Origin: LZORAL124-50-18 sp051208045
GTDB lineage: Bacteria; Pseudomonadota; Gammaproteobacteria; Pseudomonadales; Oleiphilaceae
Reading direction: 5' to 3'
Length of the DNA: 64,000 nt
NCBI GenBank assembly: GCA_051208045.1
Contig: JBPJFY010000010.1
Location: 62,001-126,000 of the forward strand
In this document: positions 35,007 to 43,448 of the stretch, one piece after another
Layout: each line of letters starts with the position of its first letter
Position numbering within the stretch: position 1 is the first letter of the stretch
Translations under genes and position numbers: made by a program
Notes under the pieces: model-generated
What the model was told of the DNA's origin: nothing
The model's database searches: none
What the model saw: the letters and a program-made list of their open reading frames with translations, nothing else

Positions 35007-36584
35007 TCATTGAGAATAAGCAATGCTGGTCGGTGTTTTCGCTAACTGCAACGCCAGGAGTTCAAGATCGCTCCTCACTTCATCTGGAGACAGCTGAAAA
35101 GCCGCGGCAACGGATACAAATTGGCTAATATGGTTTTTTCCTTGTAACCTCAAAACTATTTCCTTGAGTTTCCCTTCCAAATCAGACTTGATAAATTCAC
35201 CACCTATGGTCCTGAAATTGTATGCTAGATAGTTCTTTTTTCCGCCAATAATCAGTTCTTCAGCGACGATCCCATCTTCCCAGGTCACAATACGCCGACC
35301 AGACAAATACGAATTATTGTTATCCTGGGCTATTGTTCGGTTAACAGAGCTAATCAACTCACCGTCACCTTTCCAAGAGTAGTATGTGGTAGCGTATATC
35401 CCAACCTGAACACGATTTTGCCCCCATAAAACTTTACGGTTCAGTGTTAGGTCTGCATTTTTGAATTGCGGTTCATATTCAATAACACATTGTTCACATA
35501 GAGTTAGTGAATTCACTGATTGAGAGATTCCGGCTTTAACATTGACTGATTCGAATCGATAAATATGCCCGTGCCACACAGGCCAAATACTCAACACTAG
35601 AGCAAAAAGTAATGTGCAGACTATAAATTGGCGATAGGAGACTGGGTGTTTTGCTGCTTGCTTGCTCGCAGAATGAGGGCTCATCTCTGGTTTGTTAAGG
35701 TTATCAGGTGACGAATCTACGGCAGAGGTGCCTACCTGATCGGTCTCGTCTATCGAATCTCGCCAGAATGATCCAATCCAAAACAGTAAAAACATCACCA
35801 CGCCAAAAAAGAACCATCCATATACTAAGTGATCAGCCCCTGTAGCTAATTGCATATCACTAAAGTGGCCTAAAAGTACAATGAGTATTGCTCTTATACC
35901 ATTTGCAAATATCGGAACAATGGCTGACATCGCAAGAAATAGTAATCGTTTCCACCAAACCACATAATTAATATAGGCAAATAACAAACCTATGGTTACA
36001 GAGGCAATTAGATAACGCACACCACTACAAGCTTCTACTACTGACCAGTGACCGGTAGGCAGAGAAAAATATGTACCCTCACGAAATACTGGAATACCCA
36101 ACAGCCGCAATCCTGTTACCGCGAAATCCGCAGTGAAATCTATCATTACAGGCGTGAGCTGGTCTCCCGCAGGAACCATTAAAAAAAGGAAAAATAAAGG
36201 AAACAGCGCAATCTTTGTTAAACGCCAACCACAGATAACAACTACACCAAGAACAACCATCAATACAAAGGCGAACTGCTCAAACACCAAAATACTGCTG
36301 ACTCCAGAGATAAGCCAAAAAAAACCTATGGGTAACAGAGGGATAGCAAAGCGCCAGTCTGGCTGAATAGGGTAATGTTGATCGTTTTTACGGAAAAAAA
36401 GGAGATAAACAAAACCGGGAATCACGAAAAAGCAGTGGTTGTAGGTTTCTGAACGGATCCAGATATCAACCATTGACTCCAACGTAGAAAAAAAGAGGCA
36501 ACTCACAATAACGAAAGACAGCAAAAAAGCCATCAATATGGAGTTTTTGCCATGGAATAGTGCTGTTTTATCCGTTTGCAACAA
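35007..36584 (-). CDS. xrtA: Exosortase A (XrtA/EpsH) with C-terminal EpsI-type domain
   Basis: The 525-aa protein has about eight N-terminal membrane helices and a periplasmic C-terminal domain. The exosortase triad is visible: Cys186 in EACSGVRYL, Arg231 in FANGIRAIL, His252 in GADHLVYGW. After a hydrophilic linker (about 275-310) and another membrane helix, residues ~330-510 form an EpsI-like domain (SLTLCEQCV, YYSWKGDGELI, AYNFRTIGGEF). Exosortase A cleaves and sorts PEP-CTERM proteins at the inner membrane in EPS-producing Gram-negatives, and the XrtA-EpsI fusion is a known arrangement. It lies between a GT gene and the FemAB-like gene, as in other XrtA loci. Confidence 0.93.
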   Translation of the reverse strand: MLQTDKTALFHGKNSILMAFLLSFVIVSCLFFSTLESMVDIWIRSETYNHCFFVIPGFVYLLFFRKNDQHYPIQPDWRFAIPLLPIGFFWLISGVSSILVFEQFAFVLMVVLGVVVICGWRLTKIALFPLFFLFLMVPAGDQLTPVMIDFTADFAVTGLRLLGIPVFREGTYFSLPTGHWSVVEACSGVRYLIASVTIGLLFAYINYVVWWKRLLFLAMSAIVPIFANGIRAILIVLLGHFSDMQLATGADHLVYGWFFFGVVMFLLFWIGSFWRDSIDETDQVGTSAVDSSPDNLNKPEMSPHSASKQAAKHPVSYRQFIVCTLLFALVLSIWPVWHGHIYRFESVNVKAGISQSVNSLTLCEQCVIEYEPQFKNADLTLNRKVLWGQNRVQVGIYATTYYSWKGDGELISSVNRTIAQDNNNSYLSGRRIVTWEDGIVAEELIIGGKKNYLAYNFRTIGGEFIKSDLEGKLKEIVLRLQGKNHISQFVSVAAAFQLSPDEVRSDLELLALQLAKTPTSIAYSQ

Positions 36585-36634
36585 TTAACTCCCTTTTTTG
36601 TTGGAGGGTGTCCAGTACACCCAATACGCCTGTT

Positions 36635-37669
36635 TTAACCCAAATACCTGGACACAAATGGCCCAATAAACTGACTTAACCACAATGGTAAGCGCTGCCA
36701 GGTATTGATCATCAATTGATACTTGGGATTCAACGGATTCAAATCCGGCAACTCTGTTGATTTCACCAGAACATACTCATAATGCAATGGTGTGGGCTCA
36801 AAACCCCAGTGGCGTTTGTAATTATATGGTCCGGTGTCGTTCTTGCTTCGACCAAAATCATACTGTTTATAACCTGACTTTCCGGCGCGGCACATTTGGT
36901 CAAAGTACATCATGTCCATCGCTTTTGAATTTCGGCTGATGGGCAACCCTCCCCCATAGTATGGCAGCACGGAATCTTTGTGGTAGAAGCTCATCAACGC
37001 ACTGTGCAATTCGCCTTTCTTTTTTACCGACAGAACTTCACAGGCATCCCCGAATTCGCGCTTCAGTTCCAGGAAGAAGCGCTTTGAAAACACCGGCGTG
37101 CCAAGATTTCGAACACTTGTCGCATAGGCGTAGTAAAACTCATCCAAATCATCCGGGAAGGAAACAGACAGATCGTTTTTTAGACACTTACGAACAACAG
37201 CACGTTGCTTATATTTCACAGCAGCAAGATTGTCCTTATCATTGCCAGCAAGGGGGCGAATAAAGGTAGAGTGCAACGACTTGACAAGCCAATCTTCCCT
37301 TGTCCGTTGAATATTTCGGATTTCCAGGTAATCAACATTCAATCGCCTTGCAAGTGCTGCTGCTTCATTTGTGAGCGACAGCATAGCAGCCTCAGAACTA
37401 AACACGGGCCCACCATACACACAAAACGGCACTGAAACGAGCGCATGACCGAAGAGCAAGCTTTTTACCTCAAACAGAGGCAATATGCCTTGTATCTCTC
37501 CATGATCTTCGTTTACCAAGTAATGCGGTTGATGACCGAAGGCGTTTTGAATAACGCGCAGCCAGCCAATACGATGAAAAAATGTGGCATCTGACTGCCT
37601 GTCCACATATGCATCCCAGCGTGCATAATCATCTTCGGTAATCTTCCTGGTGCCCGAAAAATGGCCCAT
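36635..37669 (-). CDS. FemAB-related protein, XrtA/PEP-CTERM system-associated
   Basis: The 344-aa product fits the FemAB-like XrtA-associated family (TIGR03019). It has YVDRQSDATFFHRIGW near the N-terminus, YLVNEDHGEIQGILPLFEVKS, LEIRNIQR, a GNAT-like second lobe with MSFYHKDSVLPYYGGGLP, and the late motif FGRSKNDTGPYNYKRHWGF. FemAB relatives transfer aminoacyl or acyl groups to amines. It sits between the deacetylase and exosortase genes, the standard position for this family. A deacetylase exposing amines next door makes N-acyl exchange on the polymer an attractive reading (inference). Confidence 0.9.
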   Translation of the reverse strand: MGHFSGTRKITEDDYARWDAYVDRQSDATFFHRIGWLRVIQNAFGHQPHYLVNEDHGEIQGILPLFEVKSLLFGHALVSVPFCVYGGPVFSSEAAMLSLTNEAAALARRLNVDYLEIRNIQRTREDWLVKSLHSTFIRPLAGNDKDNLAAVKYKQRAVVRKCLKNDLSVSFPDDLDEFYYAYATSVRNLGTPVFSKRFFLELKREFGDACEVLSVKKKGELHSALMSFYHKDSVLPYYGGGLPISRNSKAMDMMYFDQMCRAGKSGYKQYDFGRSKNDTGPYNYKRHWGFEPTPLHYEYVLVKSTELPDLNPLNPKYQLMINTWQRLPLWLSQFIGPFVSRYLG

Positions 37670-37683
37670 CTAACTGTGCTCCT

Positions 37684-38541
37684 TTATACACCAACCCGCT
37701 GACTCGACTCTATGCCGAAAACCTGGTCCATCCGTCCCCAGCTAAAATCATCCAGAAGCCTGGAGAGCCGGTCCATTTGTCTTGAAAGATTCAGATAATG
37801 ACGAAAGGTTGACTTGAGAGGAACATTCTTCTGCCTGGGTTGTTCTGGATCGATTTCCCATGGGTGCATGTAAAAAATGCCAGGTTTACCTTCTTTTTTC
37901 TGAAATTGCGTATAAAAATACCGACTGAGCGCGTAGGGAAACAATCGAAAATACCCTCCGCCTGAAATGGGTAAATTTTTTCCGGCCAAGGGCAATGTCG
38001 TCATAGGGATTTCGATCAGGCCATTGTTTTTTTCATACTTAAATCGTGGCCAGTCTGGAACGCCGTATAAATCGTGTTTCACGGGATAGGTGCTTGAGCT
38101 ATAAAGAAAACCCAGCTCCCCTAACACATCGAACACCCAGGCGCTCTTTTCACACACGGAAAAACTGGGTGCGCGGTAACCAATGACTTTTACTCCGACA
38201 AGATCTTCCAGCATGTGTTTCGACTTCAATACGTCTGCCCGAAATTCCTCTGCACTTTGCTCGGTGGCTCTTCCGTGAGCATAACCATGACTGGCTACCT
38301 CATGGCCTGCTTCAGCGATTCTTTTTACCAGGCCTGGACAGCGTTCAGCCACCCAGCCCAATACAAAAAATGTGGCCTTGGTATTCTTGCTGTCAAACAG
38401 CTCAAGTAAACGATCTGTGTTTATTTCAACTCGCAATGGGAGGCGATCCCAATCATCACGTGAGATAGTGTTCTCGAATGCAGAAACGTGAAAGTAGTCT
38501 TCCACGTCGATCGTCATCGCATTTTGTATATTAGTTATCAT
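37684..38541 (-). CDS. Polysaccharide deacetylase, XrtA/PEP-CTERM locus type (NodB homology, DUF3473)
   Basis: The 285-aa NodB-type protein has MTIDVEDYFHVSAF with the metal and catalytic Asp residues (D12/D15), the metal His pair in SHGYAHGRATEQS (H85, H89), RAPSFSV, and the C-terminal YMHPWEIDPEQPR. The VEDYFHVSAF opening is diagnostic for the XrtA-locus deacetylase (TIGR03006). It has no signal peptide and probably removes N-acetyl groups from lipid-linked or nucleotide-linked HexNAc at the cytoplasmic side, unless exported otherwise. It fits directly with WecB upstream. Confidence 0.92.
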   Translation of the reverse strand: MITNIQNAMTIDVEDYFHVSAFENTISRDDWDRLPLRVEINTDRLLELFDSKNTKATFFVLGWVAERCPGLVKRIAEAGHEVASHGYAHGRATEQSAEEFRADVLKSKHMLEDLVGVKVIGYRAPSFSVCEKSAWVFDVLGELGFLYSSSTYPVKHDLYGVPDWPRFKYEKNNGLIEIPMTTLPLAGKNLPISGGGYFRLFPYALSRYFYTQFQKKEGKPGIFYMHPWEIDPEQPRQKNVPLKSTFRHYLNLSRQMDRLSRLLDDFSWGRMDQVFGIESSQRVGV

Positions 38542-38575
38542 TGCTATTTGCTACCTGATTCCTTGCGGGTAGAAC

Positions 38576-39739
38576 TTAATAGATTCGCCGATGATCCCCA
38601 CTCTCTAGCCAGCGAGAGATGTCATCTACAATTCTTTCCGCGGCTTTGCCATCCCACAACTCGGGTTGACGACCCGCTTTGCCTTTGCCGGAGAGCACGT
38701 CGTTAAAAGCGGTTAATATCTTTTGACGATCGGTACCGACAATCGTGTTTGTGCCTTCTTCTACCGTAATCCACCGTTCGGTATTTTCACGCAAAGTAAT
38801 GCACGGCACACCCAGCGCGGTAGTTTCCTCCTGAATACCCCCGGAATCGGTCAATACGACTGTCGCTTCAGACATAAGCGTTATTGAGTCCAAATAACCC
38901 ACAGGCGCACAAGTAAAAATATTGGGATGTGCAAGTTTGTCTAGAAACTTGAACTTTTCCATATTACCCTGAGTTCGGGGATGAACCGCGAATACCACCG
39001 GAAGCGCGTCAGCAACTTGCTGAATGGTGTCCAGCAAATTTTCCAGCGTACCCTGCTCATCCACGTTTGAGGGACGATGGAGCGTTAAGAATGCGAACGC
39101 ACCTTCGGACTTCTGCAGTGCATCAGTGAGACCAGACAGGCCATTCACGTCAGCGACTTGTTCTAAGGACGGCGCTAGACGTTTGTTTTCCAATAGTGTG
39201 TCAATCATCACATTGCCGACAAACACTACCTTGTCTTTGCTGATTCCCTCATGGGCAAGATTCTTATCCCCCAGACGTTCTGTAGTATAGAGCTTCTGGG
39301 AAACACGATCCGTCAACACACGATTCACCTCTTCTGGCATTTCCATGTCATTGCTACGTAATCCGGCTTCAACGTGAATGACAGCAATGTGTTTTTTCAC
39401 TGCAACCAGTGCACAGGCGATGGTGGAATTGACGTCCCCTACTACCAGGATGGCATCGGGCTTTTCTTCATCCAATACGGCCTCAAACTTCATCATGATT
39501 TGCGCTGTTTGCACGGCGTGACTTCCGCCACGCACTTCCAGGTCAATGTCCGGTACGGGAATCTGAAGTTGATCAAACAATAGTGTTTTCATAGCGTGGT
39601 CATAGTGCTGCCCAGTGTGTAGCAAGACCGCCTTAATATTGGGGGTTCGCAGTGAAAACTGCTTCATTACAGGTGCAATTTTCATAAAGTTAGGGCGCGC
39701 ACCTACAATGCACATCACTTTATACTGGGGAGCATTCAT
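38576..39739 (-). CDS. wecB: UDP-N-acetylglucosamine 2-epimerase (non-hydrolysing)
   Basis: The 387-aa protein has the GT-B-like epimerase motifs GARPNFMKIAPV, LLHTGQHYDHAM, VVGDVNSTIACALVA, HVEAGLRSNDMEMPEE, FLTLHRPSNVDEQG, and LTDSGGIQEETTALGVPCITLRENTERW split over the last third. It converts UDP-GlcNAc to UDP-ManNAc in the cytoplasm. It is the first gene of the leftward run, so its upstream region should hold the main operon promoter. No clear Shine-Dalgarno precedes ATG 39739; a 10-bp palindrome (ACAATATTGT) lies directly against the start codon. Confidence 0.95.
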   Translation of the reverse strand: MNAPQYKVMCIVGARPNFMKIAPVMKQFSLRTPNIKAVLLHTGQHYDHAMKTLLFDQLQIPVPDIDLEVRGGSHAVQTAQIMMKFEAVLDEEKPDAILVVGDVNSTIACALVAVKKHIAVIHVEAGLRSNDMEMPEEVNRVLTDRVSQKLYTTERLGDKNLAHEGISKDKVVFVGNVMIDTLLENKRLAPSLEQVADVNGLSGLTDALQKSEGAFAFLTLHRPSNVDEQGTLENLLDTIQQVADALPVVFAVHPRTQGNMEKFKFLDKLAHPNIFTCAPVGYLDSITLMSEATVVLTDSGGIQEETTALGVPCITLRENTERWITVEEGTNTIVGTDRQKILTAFNDVLSGKGKAGRQPELWDGKAAERIVDDISRWLESGDHRRIY

Positions 39740-39824
39740 ACAATATTGTGTAAACCGCTAAAAAATTGAGGGGATGCCGATAATTCTGACGCTAGTCAAG
39801 CCACACCGTTTCTTCGAGCTAAAC

Positions 39825-39837
39825 GATCAAATTGATC
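39825..39837. promoter_or_regulatory. Palindrome, possible operator
   Basis: GATCAAATTGATC is a perfect 13-bp palindrome in the middle of the divergent region, 86 bp from the wecB start. Its size suits a homodimeric regulator. No regulator gene adjacent to it was found, so this is a candidate only. Confidence 0.3.
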
Positions 39838-39960
39838 TAAACTGTAAGCAACGAATACCGAATTGAAGAGCTTATCAACCTGTCTCCTTTTTTGGGTGCA
39901 GGCTATTAAAGATAACTATTTTGTTGGATATAGACAAAAAACTAAAGAATTTTTATAGAA

Positions 39961-39998
39961 TTAACGAACAATTTACACATTTTGACAAAAATCGTTAA
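39961..39998. promoter_or_regulatory. Spaced inverted repeat upstream of the export module
   Basis: TTAACGA at 39961-39967 is repeated in inverted form as TCGTTAA at 39992-39998 (24-nt spacer). It lies about 40 bp upstream of the proposed -10 of the export gene, a position used by activators. A TTGACA within it (39982-39987) has no -10 at normal spacing. Confidence 0.3.
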
Positions 39999-40039
39999 AA
40001 ACTTGGCGGTTTGCATTCGTTTAGAAACAAAAACGACCA

Positions 40040-40045
40040 TATAAT
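40040..40045 (+). promoter_or_regulatory. Putative -10 element for the export module
   Basis: A consensus TATAAT lies 28 nt before ATG 40074, which would give a short leader of about 20 nt. No good -35 hexamer is present at 16-18 nt, so an activator may be needed. Position and exact match support it; expression was not tested. Confidence 0.4.
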
Positions 40046-40073
40046 TAACCTTTTAAATTCTGGGTGTGCTCAA

Positions 40074-40715
40074 ATGAAAACTCTAAAGAAATCCTTGGCC
40101 CTCCTTTTAATGTCTTCATCAGCGCTCATTGTGTCAGGGTGTGCCACTCAAACCTCCGGTGAGCTTCCTACGGCACGCGTCATTCAATCCGCGACTGATG
40201 TGGCTGGTGATTATAAGTATCTTATTGGACCTGGAGACAACCTGAAAGTGTTCGTCTGGGGAAATCCGGAAATCAGTGGCACTTTTGATGTTAGACCGGA
40301 TGGTAAGATTACGACCTCCCTCGTGGAAGACGTTGAAGTAGCAGGGAAAACCCCGACCCAGGTCGCCCGCGCTATGGAGAAAGCGCTGTCGGTTTATATT
40401 CGTGATCCCATCGTGTCCGTGAGTGTCAGTAATTTCAGTGGCCCATTCAGCGAACAGGTTCGCGTCATTGGTGCGGCAACTGAGCCCAGAGCCATCGCCT
40501 ACACAGAAAATATGACGCTATTGGACGTGCTCATCAAAGTAAATGGTCTGGATGAGTTTGCGGCCGGCAATAACTCAACTCTGTTACGGGTCGAAAATGG
40601 TGAGTATAAGCGTTATGCGCTGCGCATGGAGGACCTGATTGAGAGCGGAGACATTACCGCCAACATTGACATATTGCCAGGCGACATTGTCATCATTCCC
40701 GAAACCTGGTTTTAA
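40074..40715 (+). CDS. Polysaccharide export lipoprotein (Wza-like, XrtA-associated)
   Basis: ATG 40074 is the start: it gives a lipoprotein signal peptide with the lipobox VSGC (Cys23), while an in-frame upstream start at 40011 would precede the proposed promoter. The 213-aa outer-membrane lipoprotein has the poly_export domain (YLIGPGDNLKVFVWGNPEISG, VRPDGKITTSLVEDVEVAG, ARAMEKALSVYIRDP) and a SLBB-like segment (VRVIGAATEPRAIAYTENM). The short length and motifs fit the XrtA-associated export protein family (TIGR03027). It should form the periplasmic/outer-membrane exit with the chain-length protein encoded next, 61 bp downstream. Confidence 0.92.
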   Translation: MKTLKKSLALLLMSSSALIVSGCATQTSGELPTARVIQSATDVAGDYKYLIGPGDNLKVFVWGNPEISGTFDVRPDGKITTSLVEDVEVAGKTPTQVARAMEKALSVYIRDPIVSVSVSNFSGPFSEQVRVIGAATEPRAIAYTENMTLLDVLIKVNGLDEFAAGNNSTLLRVENGEYKRYALRMEDLIESGDITANIDILPGDIVIIPETWF

Positions 40716-40776
40716 ACGGGTTACCCGAAAACACCTACATCATTCACACATCGCCGTATTATCATGAGGCTGGTAA

Positions 40777-42330
40777 ATGCAGGAAATTATTGACCAGATA
40801 GTCAATTACTTGAAAGGAATCTGGCTTAAAAAGCTTTACATCGTGCTGTCTCTCTGGCTGTTATGCCCGATTGGTTTTTATTTGGTTTGGCAACTGCCTG
40901 ACCAATTTGAATCCAAAGCCCAGGTTTATGTTGACACGCAGTCCCTGCTAAGACCCTTGCTGAGAGGGTTAACCATACAGCCCAATACGGACAACCAGGT
41001 GCGATTGATTGTCAAAACATTAATGACTCGACCTAATCTTGAAAAAATATCCAGAATGTCTGATTTGGATATTAAATCAACCAACGACGCCGAGTACGAA
41101 GAACTGCTTCGCGAGCTGAAAGATAACTTGAGAATTGGTGCTGCTGGTAGAGAAAATATCTTCACCATCACGTATGACTCCAAGTCACCGGAGGAAGCGA
41201 AGAATGTTGTGCAGTCAGCACTCAATGTTTTCATCGAAAATACCTTGGGAGAAACGCGAACGGAAGCGGATACAGCCGGGCAATTTCTGGAAAGGCAAAT
41301 CAGCGAATATGAAAGTCGCCTACTGGAAGATGAACGTAAACTGACACAGTTCAAACAGAAATACTCAAACATCCTGGGTGTTAATGTCTCGAGTTATTAC
41401 GGCGACTTGTCATCTCAAAAAGCCCGGCTGGCCGAAGCACAGCTTCTACTTCGTGAAATAAATTCCAGATTACAGTCCGCAGAAGCCCAACTCAAAGGCG
41501 AAGAACCGACGTTTGGTTTGATCCAACAAAAGTCGATAACGACAAACCTGTCGACAAAATACGATGCGCGTATCGCTCAGCTGAAGTCACTGCTTGACGA
41601 ACTTTCTCTAAAGTATACGGACAAGCACCCGAACATTATCGAGCTCAACCGAAGAATAGAAGAGCTTGAGACACAACGAACGGACGAGATTAAAGCGATC
41701 CAAGAACAAACCACGCAGTTTGATGTGGCCGCCAATAACCTGGATGCCAATCCGGTCTACCAGCAGATGAAGCTTAACGTTACCCGGCTTCAAAACGAAA
41801 AAGTCTCTTTGGAAGTACGGGTAAAAGATTATGAAACCAAGGTGACTGCGATTGAAGATAAAATTCATTTGATTCCCGAAATCGAGTCTGAACTGGTCTC
41901 GTTAAATCGCGGGTACGATATCACGAAATCCAAATACAATGAGTTGTTAACCCGCCGGGAGCAAGCTCGACTATCGCAAAGCGCAGATCTAACCGCGGAC
42001 GACATTCAGTTCAAAGTAGTAGATCCTCCACGCGTACCGCTGCAAGCGACAGGACCGAACAGGATCTTACTGTTTACAGTCGTCACAGTTTTTGCTCTGG
42101 CTGTGGGTGTCGGACTTTCGTTCGTAGCGAGCCAAGTACAGCCTGTGCTACTGAGCGGTAGTCAACTCACTCGTTTAACCGGTTATCCTGTTTTTGGCAT
42201 GGTAGCAATGTCTAACATTAAGGAAATCCGAAGGAAAGAGAGGATTTCGGTATTATTTTTCGTGTTGGCCCTACTCTGTGTACTCGGCCTCTATGGAGCT
42301 CTAGTCGCACTTCAGATTTTGAAGCTGTAA
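40777..42330 (+). CDS. Polysaccharide chain-length determinant protein, XrtA-associated (Wzz/GNVR type)
   Basis: The 517-aa inner-membrane protein has a membrane helix near residues 20-38, a long periplasmic region with coiled coil (residues ~160-400: ESRLLEDERKLTQFKQKY, INSRLQSAEAQLKGEEP, IEELETQRTDEIKAI) and GNVR-like ELLTRREQARLSQSADL, with helices near 428-448 and at the C-terminus. It lacks a kinase domain; the separate kinase gene follows 42 bp later. Fits TIGR03007. It controls polymer length and links the periplasm to the export protein. GAGG lies upstream of ATG 40777. Confidence 0.93.
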   Translation: MQEIIDQIVNYLKGIWLKKLYIVLSLWLLCPIGFYLVWQLPDQFESKAQVYVDTQSLLRPLLRGLTIQPNTDNQVRLIVKTLMTRPNLEKISRMSDLDIKSTNDAEYEELLRELKDNLRIGAAGRENIFTITYDSKSPEEAKNVVQSALNVFIENTLGETRTEADTAGQFLERQISEYESRLLEDERKLTQFKQKYSNILGVNVSSYYGDLSSQKARLAEAQLLLREINSRLQSAEAQLKGEEPTFGLIQQKSITTNLSTKYDARIAQLKSLLDELSLKYTDKHPNIIELNRRIEELETQRTDEIKAIQEQTTQFDVAANNLDANPVYQQMKLNVTRLQNEKVSLEVRVKDYETKVTAIEDKIHLIPEIESELVSLNRGYDITKSKYNELLTRREQARLSQSADLTADDIQFKVVDPPRVPLQATGPNRILLFTVVTVFALAVGVGLSFVASQVQPVLLSGSQLTRLTGYPVFGMVAMSNIKEIRRKERISVLFFVLALLCVLGLYGALVALQILKL

Positions 42331-42372
42331 TCCATAGCACACAACTTAGGGTAAACGACACAGGTAAATTTT

Positions 42373-43428
42373 ATGAGCACAATTGAAAAAGCAATGGCCA
42401 AACTAAAAAGTGGCACTGCAAGTACTGACGAGAAGCACTCTCCAGCCGAACTGCTTCAGGAGGAGGTGAGTGAAGAAGCGCCTGAAAGGATGATTACGGA
42501 AAGCGCAGAAAGAAGTGAGTTCGAGAATGTAAAGACTCCTCCCTCAATAAGTGACTTCGAAGACGAAGTTGTCGATTCTGAGTCTGGGTCAGTTGAAAGC
42601 GAGCAATTCACTAAAGCATCTGAAAAAATCGTAGCAAAGGCGGCGTCACAAGAAAGCGACATTTCAAATAGTGATCATCAAACCAGTGAGCAAGTTTTTG
42701 TAGAAATTGACACCATCTATCTAAAAAACAAAGGCTTTATTACTCAGAATAGTGATAACCGAATAATGAAAGAGCAGTTTCGGTCAATCAAGCGTAAATT
42801 GCTCAATAATGCTTTTGGGCCGATTTCATCGACATTGCACTACCCTAACCTGATTATTATCACCAGTTGCAATCCTCATGAAGGTAAGACATTTTCATCG
42901 ATTAATCTGGCATTAAATATTGCCTTGGAGCAAGATAAAACTGTACTGCTCGTGGATTCGGATGTTGTTCGCCCCAGTGTAACAAGAGAACTGGGTGTAA
43001 AACTGGACACCGGATTGACTGAATACTTATCTGGATCAATCGCCAACGTTTCAGACATCATCTATAACACCAACATCGATAATTTTAAATTTATCCCTGC
43101 TGGAAAGCCTCATGAGCTGTCCTCTGAGTTGTTGGCATCTGAAAAAATGCACAAACTGACCAAAGAATTGGCAACCCGTTATTCCGACCGGGTGGTCATC
43201 TTCGACGCGCCCCCTTTGCTCGGTGTGAATGAAACTCACGTTATGGCTAACCTTGTGGGTCAAGCTGTGGTAGTTGTTGAGGAAAACAAAACGAAGCTTA
43301 CTGATATAGAAAACGCCGTTTCCCAGCTGGATAAAAAGCTTGCAATCGGTTTCCTGGTCAACAAGTCGCGTGGATCATATCGGGATTATTATGGCTATGG
43401 GTACTACTATAATCGGGATAAAAAATAA
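42373..43428 (+). CDS. Tyrosine autokinase of the exopolysaccharide locus (BY-kinase, XrtA-associated)
   Basis: The 351-aa protein starts MSTIEKAMAKLK, has an acidic, low-complexity region (~20-110), then a BY-kinase domain: Walker A TSCNPHEGKTFSS, Walker A' VLLVDSDVVRPS, Walker B VVIFDAPPLLG. It ends in a tyrosine-rich tail with seven tyrosines in SYRDYYGYGYYY, the autophosphorylation cluster. It has no membrane helices and works with the chain-length protein encoded just upstream. Fits TIGR03018. Cycles of phosphorylation would control polymerisation and export. Confidence 0.93.
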   Translation: MSTIEKAMAKLKSGTASTDEKHSPAELLQEEVSEEAPERMITESAERSEFENVKTPPSISDFEDEVVDSESGSVESEQFTKASEKIVAKAASQESDISNSDHQTSEQVFVEIDTIYLKNKGFITQNSDNRIMKEQFRSIKRKLLNNAFGPISSTLHYPNLIIITSCNPHEGKTFSSINLALNIALEQDKTVLLVDSDVVRPSVTRELGVKLDTGLTEYLSGSIANVSDIIYNTNIDNFKFIPAGKPHELSSELLASEKMHKLTKELATRYSDRVVIFDAPPLLGVNETHVMANLVGQAVVVVEENKTKLTDIENAVSQLDKKLAIGFLVNKSRGSYRDYYGYGYYYNRDKK

Positions 43429-43448
43429 ACTTTAGGAAACTAAGTTCA

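Larger units (their letters stand above)
39740..40073. other. Divergent promoter region of the exopolysaccharide locus (334 bp)
   Basis: This AT-rich stretch separates the leftward wecB run from the rightward export module, so it should drive most of the locus in both directions. Visible elements are a 13-bp palindrome at 39825-39837, a 7-bp inverted repeat with 24-nt spacing at 39961-39998, and a TATAAT at 40040-40045 placed correctly for the export gene. No -35/-10 pair was found for wecB. No sigma-54 element (GG-N10-GC) was seen. Confidence 0.6.

Noticed and set aside
39982..39987. Consensus -35 TTGACA upstream of the export module
   Set aside because: No -10-like hexamer lies 16-18 nt downstream; the TATAAT at 40040 is far too distant to pair with it.
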